A DNA stretch of 64,000 bases from Arctopsyche grandis. Taxonomy: Eukaryota > Arthropoda > Insecta > Trichoptera > Hydropsychidae. Below, in pieces: positions 10,987-30,488 of this stretch (position 1 is its first letter; the number at the start of each line of letters is the position of its first letter). The DNA is taken from contig NC_135357.1 of NCBI RefSeq assembly GCF_051622035.1, forward strand, positions 15,623,001-15,687,000, in the 5' to 3' direction. Both the position numbers and the translations under genes were made by a program. The notes below the pieces were generated by a model that did not search any database, was not told where the DNA came from, and saw only the letters and a program-made list of their open reading frames with translations.

Positions 10987-12482
10987 CAGTGGCGGACTGG
11001 CCATACAAGCGAACATGCCCGATGGCATGTGGGCCCCACTATCTGTTAGAAAATATGGGCCCTCAGTAAAATTAAATAACTTTTTAACTATTTCACGTGT
11101 GTAAAAATTTATAGGATATTGCACTTTGGGACCTAAAGTTTGGGTATTTCAACAAAACAAATTTCTTACGATATACAAAAACAACTAATACCTGCTTTAA
11201 CAGCCCAAGGATCGGTTAACTTTTTTTATTAGTCTCGAAATGTAAGTTTCAACATTTGCGTGGGCCCTTTTGCCGGGCCCATTTCCAACGTCAATATTAT
11301 GTATATACCAATACCTATGTAACAACTAACTACTGAAATAAAAATGGTAATAAACAAATTTCCGTGAATAATATAAACTGAATTGCTTAAAACAATTTTG
11401 ATAGGACAATTCATCATCAACCAGCGATTTAAATTTACTTCATATTTTCAAAATAACATTTGATTATACTTCGACGATATAGTAAGATTTAAATACACAA
11501 TTTTTAACAGTTTCCGAATATAAAATCTATTCCTAATCTAGACACATCCATGTATCCCCAAAATCCCGATTTTCGAGTAACATTAATTGAAAATATTATG
11601 CATTTTTTTCAGGGACGTAATTTGAGGGGGGGGCATAGGGGGGCTCGCCCTCCTAAATTAAGGAATAGTGTGAATTTAGAAAATATTATGAATTTAATGA
11701 TTAATAAGATACTATGGATCTATGAATGCTACGTTTATTTCTTATGTATGTTACTTTTGGGTAACTAATAAAATAATCGCAGCTATGTGCTTTGAAAAAC
11801 AAAATTATTATTTCAAAGCAAGTATATTTTGGTTTTTAAGTGGTATGCCTTGGGTAAAATTCTTAGAAATTGCTCATCCTATTGAGCGAATCGTTAGAAA
11901 GGTCCCCTTTACTTTATTTTGTCTCAAAAACAGATGTGTAACGTTTATTTTTCCGAAAGTTTGTATATTTTTGTTTTCAAGAAAAGTTTTAAATTAATAT
12001 TTTACTGAATCAGTTCAATCACAAATGGTTTTATTTTTCGAATTTTTATTTTATTTGCAGACGTCCATTCTCTCACAAAACAACGAATGAGATGGATTTA
12101 AACTTCATGTGTAACGAATTCGGTCCAAAAAAAGTTTTAGTTATTTAATAAAATTGCTTTCTGAACAAAACCTTATCAAATTTAGCGGTCTCCGTGACGA
12201 GACAGAATGTTAAATTACAGAAAACGCAAATATCGGAAGGCAAAGATCGAAAATCGAAAGATCTTAAGTCGAAGGTTCAAAAAAAAAATGGTGCATGGTA
12301 AACGGTAAAAAAATTTTCTTGTACCTAAATTTGTTTTTTTTGAAATTTTTTTTTCCCTTGATTTTTAGCGTGATGGAAAGAAGAAAATTTTGTTATATAG
12401 GGGGGGGGACAAATTTTTTTAACCCTGGGTGGGCCCCCTTTGACTCCTGGCATGCACTGATTTCAGTCCCAGTCCGCCACTG
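10987..12482. mobile_element. hAT-like non-autonomous element, perfect 8-bp TSD
   Basis: The terminal inverted repeats read CAGTGGCGGACTGG (left) and CCAGTCCGCCACTG (right). Both flanks carry the identical octamer CTTGTACA (10979-10986 and 12483-12490). An 8-bp duplication with CAG...CTG ends is the hAT pattern. The interior (1,496 bp) has GTGGGCCC blocks near both ends and no intact transposase. It includes a segment (about 12179-12305) that recurs inverted at 37345-37460. Confidence 0.85.
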
Positions 12483-12554
12483 CTTGTACATATATAAATT
12501 TATAGATTATAAATTTGAAATCATATTCAAATAATAGTGACATGGTGGGTAGAA

Positions 12555-12770
12555 TGGTTTTGCCAATTTGATGAGGAACCTTTTCAACTATTAAATCAGA
12601 TAAATTGCCAAACTCTGATAGGAAACGTTTGACTTGAAGTCACAAATATCCAAGTCAGACCAGCATTACTACAGAAATTCTTTTCAATCGAAGTCAACCC
12701 AGGACTTGAGCCCGGGAACCTCTCGGTGGTTAGCATTAACGCAACCCATCAAGCTATACTTCTGGCTATA
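12555..12770 (-). repeat. SINE family A, tRNA-headed copy
   Basis: On the minus strand: a tRNA-like head (box-B-like GGGCTCAAGTCC near 12710), then TTCGATTGAAAAGAATTTC, a diverged CTGGTCTGACTTGGAT and the tail ATCTGATTTAATAG. It is the opposite orientation of the family-A copy near 41.9 kb and is diverged. Confidence 0.6.
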
Positions 12771-13067
12771 TATGAATAAAGTGCGATATGATAAGAAAGA
12801 AATTGATAGTGAAAAATCAACAGAATATTTACCTATTTGGACAAAAGAAAATTAAAAATGTATATCTGTACTGTGTAGTACATACATACATACATACATT
12901 GAGAAAACACAAATCAAACATATGTATGTGTGTATGTACATATTAAATTTTATTTTTTTGTAGTTACGTAGTTGTTATACATATTTATAAAAATATAAGC
13001 GTTATTAATAATGAAATTCAATCAGTGTAAAAATAATATTAAAATTAATAAATAACTGTGTACAGAT

Positions 13068-13800
13068 TAGGGTTTCTGACCCGGGTCAACCCGGGACAGA
13101 CATTCCCGGGAATTCACGGAATTTTTGTTTTCCCGTGTCCCGAGAATTCTTATCTCGAATCCCGGGAATTGGATTTAAGAAAATCTTGAAAATATAAATT
13201 TTCACGCCTGCACAAAGGGAAATAATAAATCAAATACACAAAGAATCGGTTAATATTCTCAAAGATTTGTTGTTTAGCAGTAAGTACAGCACATTCCTCG
13301 AACGTGGAAATTTTATGAGCATAATATAATGGTTCTGTGCGTTTGGCCAAAATCGTTTCTTGTAATTATATTTTTGGAAAATCTCAATACCGAAGGACTT
13401 GACCTTACCGATGAATTATTCTGAGAATTGAAAATTAAAATCGAAGAAAGAAGAAACCTAAAACTGATTTTTTAACACAAATTTTTAAGAATTCTAATTT
13501 TATACCGAAAAAAACATTCTTTAATTAAAGCGAATGTATATCCTACTGTGAAACTATTATGAAGCGAGTATTTCCTTCTTGAATTAACGATTCCACATTG
13601 GAAGAAACTCTTTTAGATTCGGATGAAGATGAAACAATTGTGAATATACGATGAATGCTATATTAAATTGAAAAATATATTAAATTGAAAAAAAATGTTT
13701 TCTTTGACATGTGTCCCAGGTTCCCGGGAATCCCGGGAACGATCCCGGACCCCGTCCCGTGTCCCGGGAATTGAAAAAGTCCGGGAATACGGAAACCCTA
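13068..13800. mobile_element. hAT-like element, TAGGGTTTC termini, perfect 8-bp TSD
   Basis: A 733-bp unit with TAGGGTTTC/GGAAACCCTA ends, flanked on both sides by GTACAGAT (13060-13067 and 13801-13808). Subterminal regions are packed with CCCGGGAATTC/TCCCGGGAA repeats in both orientations. The interior is AT-rich with no intact transposase. TSD length supports the hAT superfamily. Confidence 0.82.
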
Positions 13801-14334
13801 GTACAGATAGATGTACATATAAAGGAAGAAATATTTATGTATCAACGATAATTCTTATTGATTAAAAATCAAACAATGTTGTAAAACAATTATAAAGCAA
13901 TTGATTGAGAACCAAGCAATGAACATTATTCAGTTCATCAATGATAATTCGTTGTAGAAGTCAAGAGTATTAAATCAAAATCATATTTTTTGAAAAATTA
14001 TTCACTTACGTGCGTTAGGATTAATTACATCAATGATATATGTACATAGAAATGATTGATTGTCACAATAACAAATTATGATTTAGCACAAATATATCAT
14101 TCATACAGTGATTGATGCATATGTATATGTATGAAATTCAGTGGCAGCTCGTGAGAATTCAAAAGAGGGGACGAGCCGCCACTTATAAATTTTAGCATTA
14201 ATGGAATGGAGAGAAAAAATACAAAAGATTTTCTCATTTCTATAAAAACAGATATGGATGCTTTGTTTCTTAAAAACAATACATTTCTTGAATATGTTAT
14301 ACTGTATACAACCACCACATATATAAATACATAC
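13801..14334. other. mib1 intron, near exon 10
   Basis: AT-rich intron sequence immediately downstream (in mib1 direction) of the last exon seen. No further ankyrin exon is recognisable here. Confidence 0.6.
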
Positions 14335-18398
<4,064 letters not shown>

Positions 18399-19736
18399 AC
18401 TCAGGACCCTCTCACTGACACTGACACTTTGACAGTTCTCGACAGTGTGTACACACCGATGACACGTGCTGCATAGCACTCTACTATACGACCATCGCCT
18501 TTTTTCAATCAAGTTTTCTGTAAACCAATAGGTAGGAGAAACATTGAGGCTGAGACTTTCTCTCTGGTAGTGTCGGGGCTGTATATGTGAATGGCGCTCC
18601 ACCTCAGTATATAGCGTAGCCTCAGACTTGAATTCAGAACATCTCCTGTGTGCGCCCAATCTTGTTGATCAATTGAATTCCAACGCCTGCTCTTCATGTA
18701 CGGAATCATAAGTATCAAAAATCATGCGTATCCAAAGACGGGGTCTCATGTTTTGATGACGCGCACTCACCACCAATATTCAAGAGTTCACCCTCACAAA
18801 AAGACCAAAAGCAAAACATGACACGTTACACCTTTCAAAGTAGAACTCCTCATACAATCGAGCTGAGAATTTAAATACACACATACTGGACGTACTCTTC
18901 AGTATTTTTAGCAGCTCAATTCAACCAGTCACGCTTAACTTGCATCGCACAACCTTACGCGTTTACAAACCTTATAATTGCAACAAGCAGAAAATAAAAA
19001 GCTTTGTTAATTAAAACTCAACAAAAATTTCATAGACACCGGAATCTCGCCAATATACATACATCCATTCTTTTTCTTAGCAAGCAACGTTATTATGATT
19101 CACATTAACCGAGTAACGACAAGTATTACCCTAATGAATCATTGGTCATGAAACACGCATTTTAGTTTTTGTTATGGAATAGGACGGACGTAAAAAACGT
19201 ACATACAGTAAACAAGAGCCTCTGGCCTCAATGATAATATTTTGTACTTTCAACAGTAATTTTTTTTTCATTTTGGTTTAATATTTAGTAAAATTTATTT
19301 TCTCTACTTACAATGCTTTTATCTCAGTTTGACATATTAACACTCTTTGTTTTAAAATCTGCACTGATATCAATGTTATTATATATTTAAAACCCATTTA
19401 GTGAAATTAGTAAAATACGTTTTTGTAAAATAATGTAGATTTATAATTTCGAAAATAAAAATATTTTTTATGTAATCAAAATTTGACGTTTGAATGCAGT
19501 GTTGCCAGATGTGGGAGATGAATATTACGGCGTGTTGGTTTGAGGTTCACTCTGACGTGAACAAGTAACTATTGTGTTCTTCTGCATGCTATTTATTGTT
19601 CAGACTTAAACATTATTTTGGTTTTGGTTATTATTATTAGAAAATTAATAGTCAATGTTGCTTTGAAAGAATTGCTTGGAAATGATCATACGAATATCCA
19701 GGGCTATTGTACTTAATACGTTGGAATCGACGAGAT
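18399..19736. promoter_or_regulatory. Divergent intergenic region mib1 / CABLES
   Basis: The two genes are transcribed away from each other, with start codons 1,338 bp apart. The mib1-proximal part (18,190-18,400) is distinctly GC-rich. The region presumably holds both 5' UTRs and promoters. I see no convincing TATA box or initiator and do not assign one; regulatory status is inferred from gene arrangement only. Confidence 0.5.
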
Positions 19737-22938
<3,202 letters not shown>

Positions 22939-23794
22939 CAACTGGTGTCTACAAAAATTTTAATTGAAAATCTACTTAAACTCTATATATTATAACTTTC
23001 AAATTTGATTTGTTGTTTTTCATAATTGCTGCTTTTTTTAAATTATTGTATATTAGTATTTTGATGACATAGAGAAATTTTATATTGAGAATTTAACTTC
23101 AACTTGAATTTTAGTTATCTATTGCTAGTCGGTAGATATTAGGAACATCTGTGAAATGCTGATTTAATCAGTCAACTTAAAATTGGTTTTTAACGAATGT
23201 GTAAAATTTTAAAATACTATCAGCTTTTAAAGTTGTATTTATTGAAGGTAAGATATTTTACTTAAAAGGTTTTTGTCATGACTCCCGAGTTAAATTAGAA
23301 TTATGTAGTTTAATTATTTTATGGTACAACATGACTCCCTGAGACTCTTAAACTTACTTAATTAGCTTTCAATTCTTATTTGAAATATTCTATTGAGACA
23401 TTTTAACGACGCAGATTTTGCCAAATAATATGCTTATATTATTGTATGTACATAGGCCTTCGACTAATACATGTGCTTTTTTACAAGCATCAAAATGTTC
23501 ATTATTTGGATTTGCTATTTACTTAGTAGGAAATGTGATAATTTTACTTACCTTATGTTAGGACAGCGTTTTTCAATTTTTTAATTGATATTATAAAATA
23601 TGGAATATTTTTGATTAAATTGGAAATGTTGTTTATGCGGTGTTTAAGTAAGATCACAATAAGAAAATGGTCGATTACAATGTATAATAAAAAAATTACG
23701 CAACTATTATGACTTTTTGCATCTTTTGAATCTTAAAAAAGTCAATTTGCAAATATATTGTTGAATATAGCAAAGCCACGCAACCCTCACACGC
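22939..23794. other. 3' UTR and AT-rich intergenic sequence
   Basis: Downstream of the CABLES stop. ATAATAAAAAA near 23,684 could serve as a polyadenylation signal but I cannot fix the transcript end. No other gene is seen. Confidence 0.4.
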
Positions 23795-23803
23795 GTTATA
23801 TCT

Positions 23804-24334
23804 GGTGACTGGAAAGGTGGCCTAAGTCAGGTGCGCACCCTCGATAGGTCCTCTATTGTGAATGTACTATAGCAAAATTCGCCTAAGCGAGGTACACTGA
23901 GAGGGGATACCACCAGCGGACAGTTGCACTCTCGGAATACGACATGATTGGGCATCCGCAAATGGCCATACGCACAGGTAGAAATTTCAACTTAAATATA
24001 TAGTATAATATTATAGTATCCTACCATAAAAATACTCGGTTAACTATAAACCACACAAACTAGTGACGAGAAAACATTATTTTACTTTTGGAACAAAAAT
24101 TCACGTGTTCATATTTGCCTTAGGGAAAAATTTCGGCGAGTGCTATTATATTTAAGTTGAAATTTCTACCTGTGCGTACGGCCATTAGTGGGATGCCCAA
24201 TCGTGTCGTATTCCAAGAGTCCACTGGTGGTATCCCCTCTGTGTACCTCGCTTAGGCGAGTTTTGCTACAGTGCGTTCACAATAGGGGACCTATTGAGGG
24301 TGCGTACCTGACTTAGGCCACCTTTCCGGGAACC
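23804..24334. mobile_element. MULE-like foldback element 1, long TIRs, 9-bp TSD
   Basis: Inverted arms of roughly 185 bp (23812-23997 and 24148-24326) share GGAAAGGTGGCCTAAGTCAG, CGCCTAAGCGAGGTACAC, GGGGATACCACCAG and CGCACAGGTAGAAATTTCAA, with scattered mismatches. Ends read GGTGACTGG and (complement) GGTTCCCGG. Flanks are GTTATATCT (23795-23803) and GTTAGATCT (24335-24343), a 9-bp duplication with one mismatch. Long TIRs plus 9-bp TSD indicate Mutator-like elements. The 150-bp centre is AT-rich with no coding capacity. Confidence 0.8.
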
Positions 24335-24357
24335 GTTAGATCTATATAGTGCTATAT

Positions 24358-24636
24358 GGTTACCTGACAACTCGTTCACAGATTTTCCGTAAACCGAGGA
24401 TGCGCTCCAGGCATTACGTATATGGCCATCTCTTTCTCATCCTGTCTGTTCACCAAGATCTCGTTTACTATGTTATCGGTGAACAGACGGTCTGTGAAAG
24501 AGATGGCTGCATACGTAATGGCATAGTAAACGAGATCTTGGTGAACAGACGGGGTGAGAAAGAGATGGCCGTATACGTAATGCCTGGAGCGCATCCTCGG
24601 TTTACGGAAAATCTGTGAACGAGTTGTCGTGTCACC
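24358..24636. mobile_element. MULE-like foldback element 2, perfect 9-bp TSD
   Basis: Arms of about 110 bp (24367-24475 and 24520-24628) are nearly perfect complements (CGACAACTCGTTCACAG, GAGGATGCGCTCCAGGC, GATCTCGTTTACTATG). Both flanks are GTGCTATAT (24349-24357 and 24637-24645). The spacer between the arms is itself a diverged third copy of an arm segment (GTGAACAGACGG, AAAGAGATGGC, CATACGTAATGG). Open frames on both strands here merely read the palindrome. Confidence 0.85.
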
Positions 24637-24645
24637 GTGCTATAT

Positions 24646-27600
24646 GCTTCTACGTGTGCTGTGGCACACAGTTGCGATGTTCTGGAATATAGGCATACAT
24701 TATTAACCTGAAGGGTATATCATGTTAAGAATATTATACGTGTTCATCGTTTAATTCTCTTTTCATCGATTAAGACATTATCAAACGCTATAGTAGTCAA
24801 ATAATGATTACTATAGCGTTTTTATTGAATATAAAATTTTGGAAAACGCTGTATCAAAGATCAGTACTTACTTTTATCGATTTATATTTTGTTGTTATTG
24901 TTGATATTGACTATTAAGGGAAAATAAAATTGTAATTAGGATTAAGAATAAACGGTGCACATTGACAAAGTTGCCTAGCAGGAAAAACGTTTGAGTTTAA
25001 ATAAGGATGTACTTATGCATGTGGAGAGAGAGGTCTGACCCTATTGATTTATTTTGTAAATTATGAATATAGATCATCTTTTGAGTACCTCTACTTTTTT
25101 TGTATAATTTAAACTCAATTCAAGTTATAACTATACAAAATATTGTGAATCCTTCAAACTCAATACTGTATATCTGTCCCGAGATTTTATTTTTAATACT
25201 GTTTTAATTTATACTTGTACCTCTAAATAAAATGCTGTGATTTGATGTACATATGTATATGTAGATATATAATATTAAATTACTTATTCGTTGATTTTTT
25301 TTTGTTTATGTATGTATTATGTATTAACACTTTCGCAATTGCATATTTTGGATGGAAATCGTTAGGTGTTAAAAGATAAACCATTGGATGTTTGTTACAT
25401 ACATAGGTTGTTTTATGCAATTAAAATCAGCGAGTGAATTTATCGCCTATAGGCAAGGTAAAAATAAAATAAAATAAAATTTATATAAAATTTATGTATT
25501 ATTTTGAATTAAACTTACACAAGAATTCTTACAAGTACTACCAATAAAAATTAAAAACAGAACTTCGATTACAAAATAGTCATCAGAAACAACTCTATAA
25601 ACGATAGAAAATAATAGTAACAATTGGAACATATATTACAAATTAAAAAGAAATTAACATAAATTTAATTAACAACGACTAATTGAAACAGATCATTTAT
25701 GAAAGCTCCGTTATCAAATTCAAGTGTGATTAAATTGTAAAAATCATCATTTGTCACATGCAGATGCTATACCATGAAAAATTGGATGAAAAGACATGGC
25801 TGCAGTTAGATGCGGTCCATTTATGACGGAAAAGCTGCAATTACTTTATTACAAATAGTTATATGATGAACTTGTTATCTGAATTTACCATACAATTTTT
25901 GAATGAATTAGAATAATGCAAACGAATTTAAGTTTTACTGGTCTGATCCATTTCAATTTTAATAAATTAAACTTACTAACTAAACGTAAAAAACAAAGAT
26001 TCCTGAAATATATTTATATGAAAAAATGATAACAAAAATCACAAAAAATTACGGTAGTATATATTCATATACAAAACTGAAAAAAAAACAGACTAAAAAA
26101 AATAACAAAAAGGTAGACATATGTATCAATAAACATACATACAAGAACAATGCGACTAATTAAATTGATTAATGATTAATATAAAAGTCAGCCGAGTTGG
26201 TGAAATAATGTTTTAATATCATCAACGAATATAATATACATATATTCTCATCAATTATATCTGCATGATTTCCTTAAATAAATTATTCTCAAAAGTTTAG
26301 CAATAATATTTTTTTTTTTGATAATTCAGTGCCATATTTATATTATTGAAGGTAATACTTATATTTAGTGCCTTATTTTTTTTCAATCGTAGCAGATGCA
26401 CTTTGAGCAAGGTACATAATGCAAAAACTAGCCAAAATCGATTATTAATACCCAGACGATATGTACCCAGAATTTTGATTTATTTTTGGTTTGTGCACCT
26501 GCAACGTCTTTTCATTTTTATTTTTTTATAGGAAATATTTATCACTAACAATTTTCTTTTTTTCCTTTAAACTAATGCCCACATTACATCTCTGTGTAAA
26601 TAATTATTAGCTACTTAGCCGTACAAAAAAACTAGCCTCTTTTATATTATAATTAGCACCTCTAGCAACTAGTTTTTCTGTGCCGCCATTCAACATAACA
26701 TGAACAATATCAAATAGGCAATAATATAAGACGGTTAGATAATGCTCATCGCGTTATCTAGATATACAAGGCTTTTCACACACTAAAACCCAAATAGTGT
26801 AAGTGTTGAGAACTTAATGAAAAGGATGACATCCAAAAATACAATGGTTGTGCTTGAATCACAAGACAACAACAAGAAACAAGGAAAATTGTGCAGAAAT
26901 CAACATGAAATACAAGTCGTCAAATGAACCAATCCACAAAAAGAATGTTCCATAGTATAAGTGGGCAGAAACAACTTAAAAATGCTTTGTACTAAAACAT
27001 TTCCTTTACAAGTTACTGATAAAATTAATTACGGTGAGTATATATGTCTATTTGAGTAAATAATTACTCTGATAACGGAATATCATACCCTGTTACCTCA
27101 ATAGATGAAAAATCCATCAAAATACTGATGAGTTATATTAATGGTTCTATACGGATCTTTTCCATAAAAAATAAATATCATCAATACATCGGTGTCCTTT
27201 AAGTCATATTTATAATCGAATATTAAACCTATTATTTTTGAAAATCCTTTAAAATTTCGACAGAATTTTTTTACGATAAAGAAATGGAATCTTTCTTCAA
27301 CAAGTACATTTTATTAAAAAAACGTGTATTACACATACACTAAAATCCCATTAAGTAATAAGTTAGAATGTGAAAAATTCTGCTTAATGAGATTTTATTT
27401 ACATATAATTAAGTCATGAATGCATCATTATGAATGTATTTAGATCCATATTTTCGAAATAATCGCCTAGGAAAGGGGATGAAAGCGATCCGCTAATATT
27501 GCCGATTAATGTTCACCACTCTAAGTGTACCAAATTAGCATACTCTACTAACACAATTCTGTATAAAAATCGTTCTGTTGTAAAATTGAAAAAATATATT

Positions 27601-28081
27601 TGCATAGAATAAGCTAATAATGAAATCATTAAAGACAGTAAAATGGTTTTACCATTTAAATAAGAATTAAATTCTCACATGAGGGGCACGTAAGAATATT
27701 AATTTTAACTTACAGTGGAAATCGTATGAAATTGAAAATGAAACCTATATCTTTTTCATATTAAAAGATAGCATAGGAATGTTTTCAAATCTATCGAATC
27801 CACAATGTGGTTTAGAATAACGTTTCCAATATGATAAATAAAAGCTAGCAAAATTGAAAACATTTAAATTATATTACATCAAAATTTTATTTCACTTTCT
27901 GTGCCACCTCATCGAGAAGTCTTAAGCCTTAAATGACTAAGTACTTATAATCAATAATGATGCAAACATAGAATGACGCTTTGGACCGATTTATAAAACC
28001 CATGCTGCTTCACACGTTGAAGCTTTCGAAAATAGTGTATCGATTATGCGACAACTACTAAATGAAATGATGATAAAAAAT
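24646..28081. other. Intergenic, no gene recognised
   Basis: AT-rich sequence with a small hairpin near 24,786-24,823 (AAACGCTATAGTA and complement) and several poly(A)/poly(T) runs. The end of NGDN transcription probably lies in the last 200 bp, where a TTTATT (AATAAA on the minus strand) occurs near 27,886. No coding region is supported. Confidence 0.5.
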
Positions 28082-29011
28082 TCAATGAAAACGTATTTTC
28101 TTGAATGTCTTTCCTTTTTTGCGTATAATTTTTCTCTTTTTCTTTTTCTTAGTGCCGCTGTTACTTGGGTTGTCATCCAAAGCGCTGTAATCACCAAAAT
28201 TAGTTATTTCGTCTGCTATGTTACCGATGGTACTCATCTTTCTCTGTCTGTGTTTTTCGACTTTAGTTAACGGTAAACGAGTCAAATAATTCTCTTCATA
28301 TTCAGTTTTCTCCCGTTGAAACTTGGAAATTATCTGCTGTCCCCTAACACCGCTACTTATTTCCATAGGCGTATCAAGATATTCATCTCTCAATTCACGT
28401 ATAACGCTAGAATTGAGAGCCCTCTTTCTATGCCGATCCACTTGACGTTTCTCTTTATCAGCGTGCGATTCATCTCCATCGTAATGCATGGCGGCAAATT
28501 TCGGCGGTACGTAAATACCAGTTTTAGCATTGGTTTCTTCATCTTTTGATTCTTTTTCGTCGTCTTCGGACGCGTCCGAGTGATCGCCCTCGACTTTGCT
28601 CACCAAATTTTCAGGATGAGCTCTGAAAAGACCTGGATCATTACCGGAGCCGGCCGAAGTTACAGCACCTTTTACCAGTTTGTCGATCTGATATTTCAAT
28701 TTGGAATCAATTGGTCGAATCTTTTCGAGAACAGTACGTATTTCGACAAGCCTATCGATCGCCGGATCGGCCTCAATACGTTCGCCTGAGCACTTTCTTA
28801 ATACTATATACGTCAAATTGATTAAGTAACTAAGAAGCATGTGGTATTTCATTTCCAGAAAGCTTAGCCCTTTGTCGGTGGTGATTTCTCCACTTTTGAC
28901 ACGCTGTAGCATGTTATCAACAAGAGTTGCAACTTGCCGCACATTGCTATTCATTTCGTCTAATAATCGCAGAGCTTGCGGCAGGTCTTGCCGCTCCGTT
29001 TCTTCCGCTGC
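28082..29011 (-). CDS. NGDN: Neuroguidin, main (last) coding exon
   Basis: One exon of 930 nt encodes about 309 aa to the stop. It starts at a splice acceptor (TTTTCAG before GCAGCGGAAGAA). The Sas10/Utp3/C1D domain covers the first third (TTDKGLSFLEMKYHMLLSYL, LVEIRTVLEKIRPIDSKLKYQIDKL). An acidic Ser/Asp/Glu stretch, KTGIYVPPKFAAMHYD, ALNSSVIRELRDEY and a Lys-rich tail (KKKKKRKIIRKKGK) follow, all family hallmarks. Neuroguidin is a nucleolar protein of the small-subunit processome and a CPEB/eIF4E partner in translational control. The native start codon is in an upstream exon; a candidate is listed at 30248-30256. Confidence 0.93.
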   Translation of the reverse strand, partial: AAEETERQDLPQALRLLDEMNSNVRQVATLVDNMLQRVKSGEITTDKGLSFLEMKYHMLLSYLINLTYIVLRKCSGERIEADPAIDRLVEIRTVLEKIRPIDSKLKYQIDKLVKGAVTSAGSGNDPGLFRAHPENLVSKVEGDHSDASEDDEKESKDEETNAKTGIYVPPKFAAMHYDGDESHADKEKRQVDRHRKRALNSSVIRELRDEYLDTPMEISSGVRGQQIISKFQREKTEYEENYLTRLPLTKVEKHRQRKMSTIGNIADEITNFGDYSALDDNPSNSGTKKKKKRKIIRKKGKTFKKIRFH

Positions 29012-30247
29012 CTGAAAATACACAAATAACAATATTACAAATCGTACAACAATGTACAGTTTATATATTCACATTATAAAAAGCAGAAAATTGTATGAAA
29101 TAATAAATAAAAATAACAGATGTTTTATAGATTCATTTAATACATCATTTAAAGGTTCATATAAATAAATACTATCATTTGAGTGATACTGCCACTACCA
29201 ACCAATCCCATATACCAATATATACCAACTTCTAGTATACATATACTGTATAAGGAAATATAATTTTTTTTAATGTATAACAGTGTTATTAATTAATTGA
29301 TAATTTTAATTGTAAACTTTTATTATTTTTTCTAATTAATTTACTCTCTATTTTTTTTAAATTATTTTGCTGAAATATGGAATTATAATTATTATTATTT
29401 TTTGTTTATTATTATAATTGTATTCTACGTTATTATCAATATTATTTTTAATGCTATCATTATTATTATTGTTATCAATATTGTTGTTTTTTTTTTTATT
29501 TTTTAATATTTATATTTTTCTTTCTTATCTATGTATATTTGAAATTTTTTATAAATGGTTTATTTTTTGAATAAATATATTTTATTAAACTGAAATTTTT
29601 CCAAAATGAATAAATAATTCTAGGTACTTTATAATATGAAAACAAAAAATGTTAGTTCGGTCTTCAACAACTAACATTTCTTTATTTAGTATTTATTTTT
29701 GTGCTAGCTGAACCTCCTAACATTACTCGGGCAGATAAAAGTAAATAATGGAAGATTTTACAAAACTTTCTAATTTATGATTCAAGTTTCTATGAAATAG
29801 TATATCAAAGTCTCTCACACATATCAACGAAATTAAGTAATTATGACAATTTGAAAAATCGTCAACTCCAGTTGACATTCATATACAAACATTCTTATTT
29901 CATATATGGTCAACAATATTGTGTGATACTTGTGTACCAAGAACCCTTCGAAGCCTGTGGAATACAGGTTGAAGAACACTACTATACGCACTCGACAATA
30001 TATTTATTTTACTGCAAAATCAATAAAAATAAAATAAAAAACTGGGAATGTACGTATCAATGCAGTACTATGAATGAACGAATACGAGTAAGCATGCATA
30101 AGTTGACATGGGCATTAGGCAGGGTAGATATGCATATTGTTATAACACGCGTGTTCCACCACACGCACACGTGCTAGCGGCTGAAGCAAGTGGTGTGGTT
30201 AGCGGCTGAAGCAAGGGGTGACATGAGGATCGTGGAAGAGAACAGAC
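29012..30247. other. Candidate NGDN intron 1
   Basis: AT-rich, with ATTATTATT-type low complexity at 29,370-29,520. If the 9-nt first exon is right, this is a 1,236-bp intron. A 24-bp imperfect direct repeat (TAGCGGCTGAAGCAAG.GGTG) lies at about 30,174-30,222. Confidence 0.4.
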
Positions 30248-30256
30248 CTGCACCAT
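30248..30256 (-). CDS. NGDN: Candidate first coding exon of neuroguidin (9 nt)
   Basis: ATGGTGCAG followed by GTCTGT would splice in phase 0 to the acceptor at 29012, giving an N-terminus MVQAAEETERQDLP of sensible length for this family. The site lies beside a GC-rich stretch, as expected near a promoter. The donor is not a strong consensus, and no transcript evidence is available. Confidence 0.35.
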
Positions 30257-30259
30257 GAT

Positions 30260-30289
30260 GGGGGATGCGAAATGCTGGCCGTGGCCGTG

Positions 30290-30322
<33 letters not shown>

Positions 30323-30330
30323 AACGCCAA
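30260..30330. repeat. GGCCGT/CGCCGT short tandem repeat
   Basis: A hexanucleotide run in a GC-rich patch upstream of NGDN. Open frames in all phases here are low-complexity products (Ser-Pro, Arg or Ala-Val repeats), not genes. Confidence 0.75.
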
Positions 30331-30457
30331 CCCCACCCCCTCACTCGACGACGGCCGTCACCAACCCACCGGCCTCCCCGACACAGACCCAACACTCGGC
30401 GAACGGCAAAGCGACGCACACTGCAAGCAACCCTACTCGCCACAACTGCCAACTGCC

Positions 30458-30488
30458 CAAAGGAAGCGTGTTGGAGCGCCCTTCGTCC
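30458..30488 (+). mobile_element. RTE 3'-end scrap
   Basis: GGAAGCGTGTTGGAGCGCCCTTCGTCCAGCAG is the conserved end of the RTE family (compare 61,530-61,562), cut off by the inverted-repeat element that follows. Confidence 0.5.

Noticed and set aside
24349-24618. Two similar 72-89 codon frames on opposite strands (RSRHYVYGHLFL)
   Set aside because: They arise because the MULE foldback arms are complements of each other; no protein is implied.
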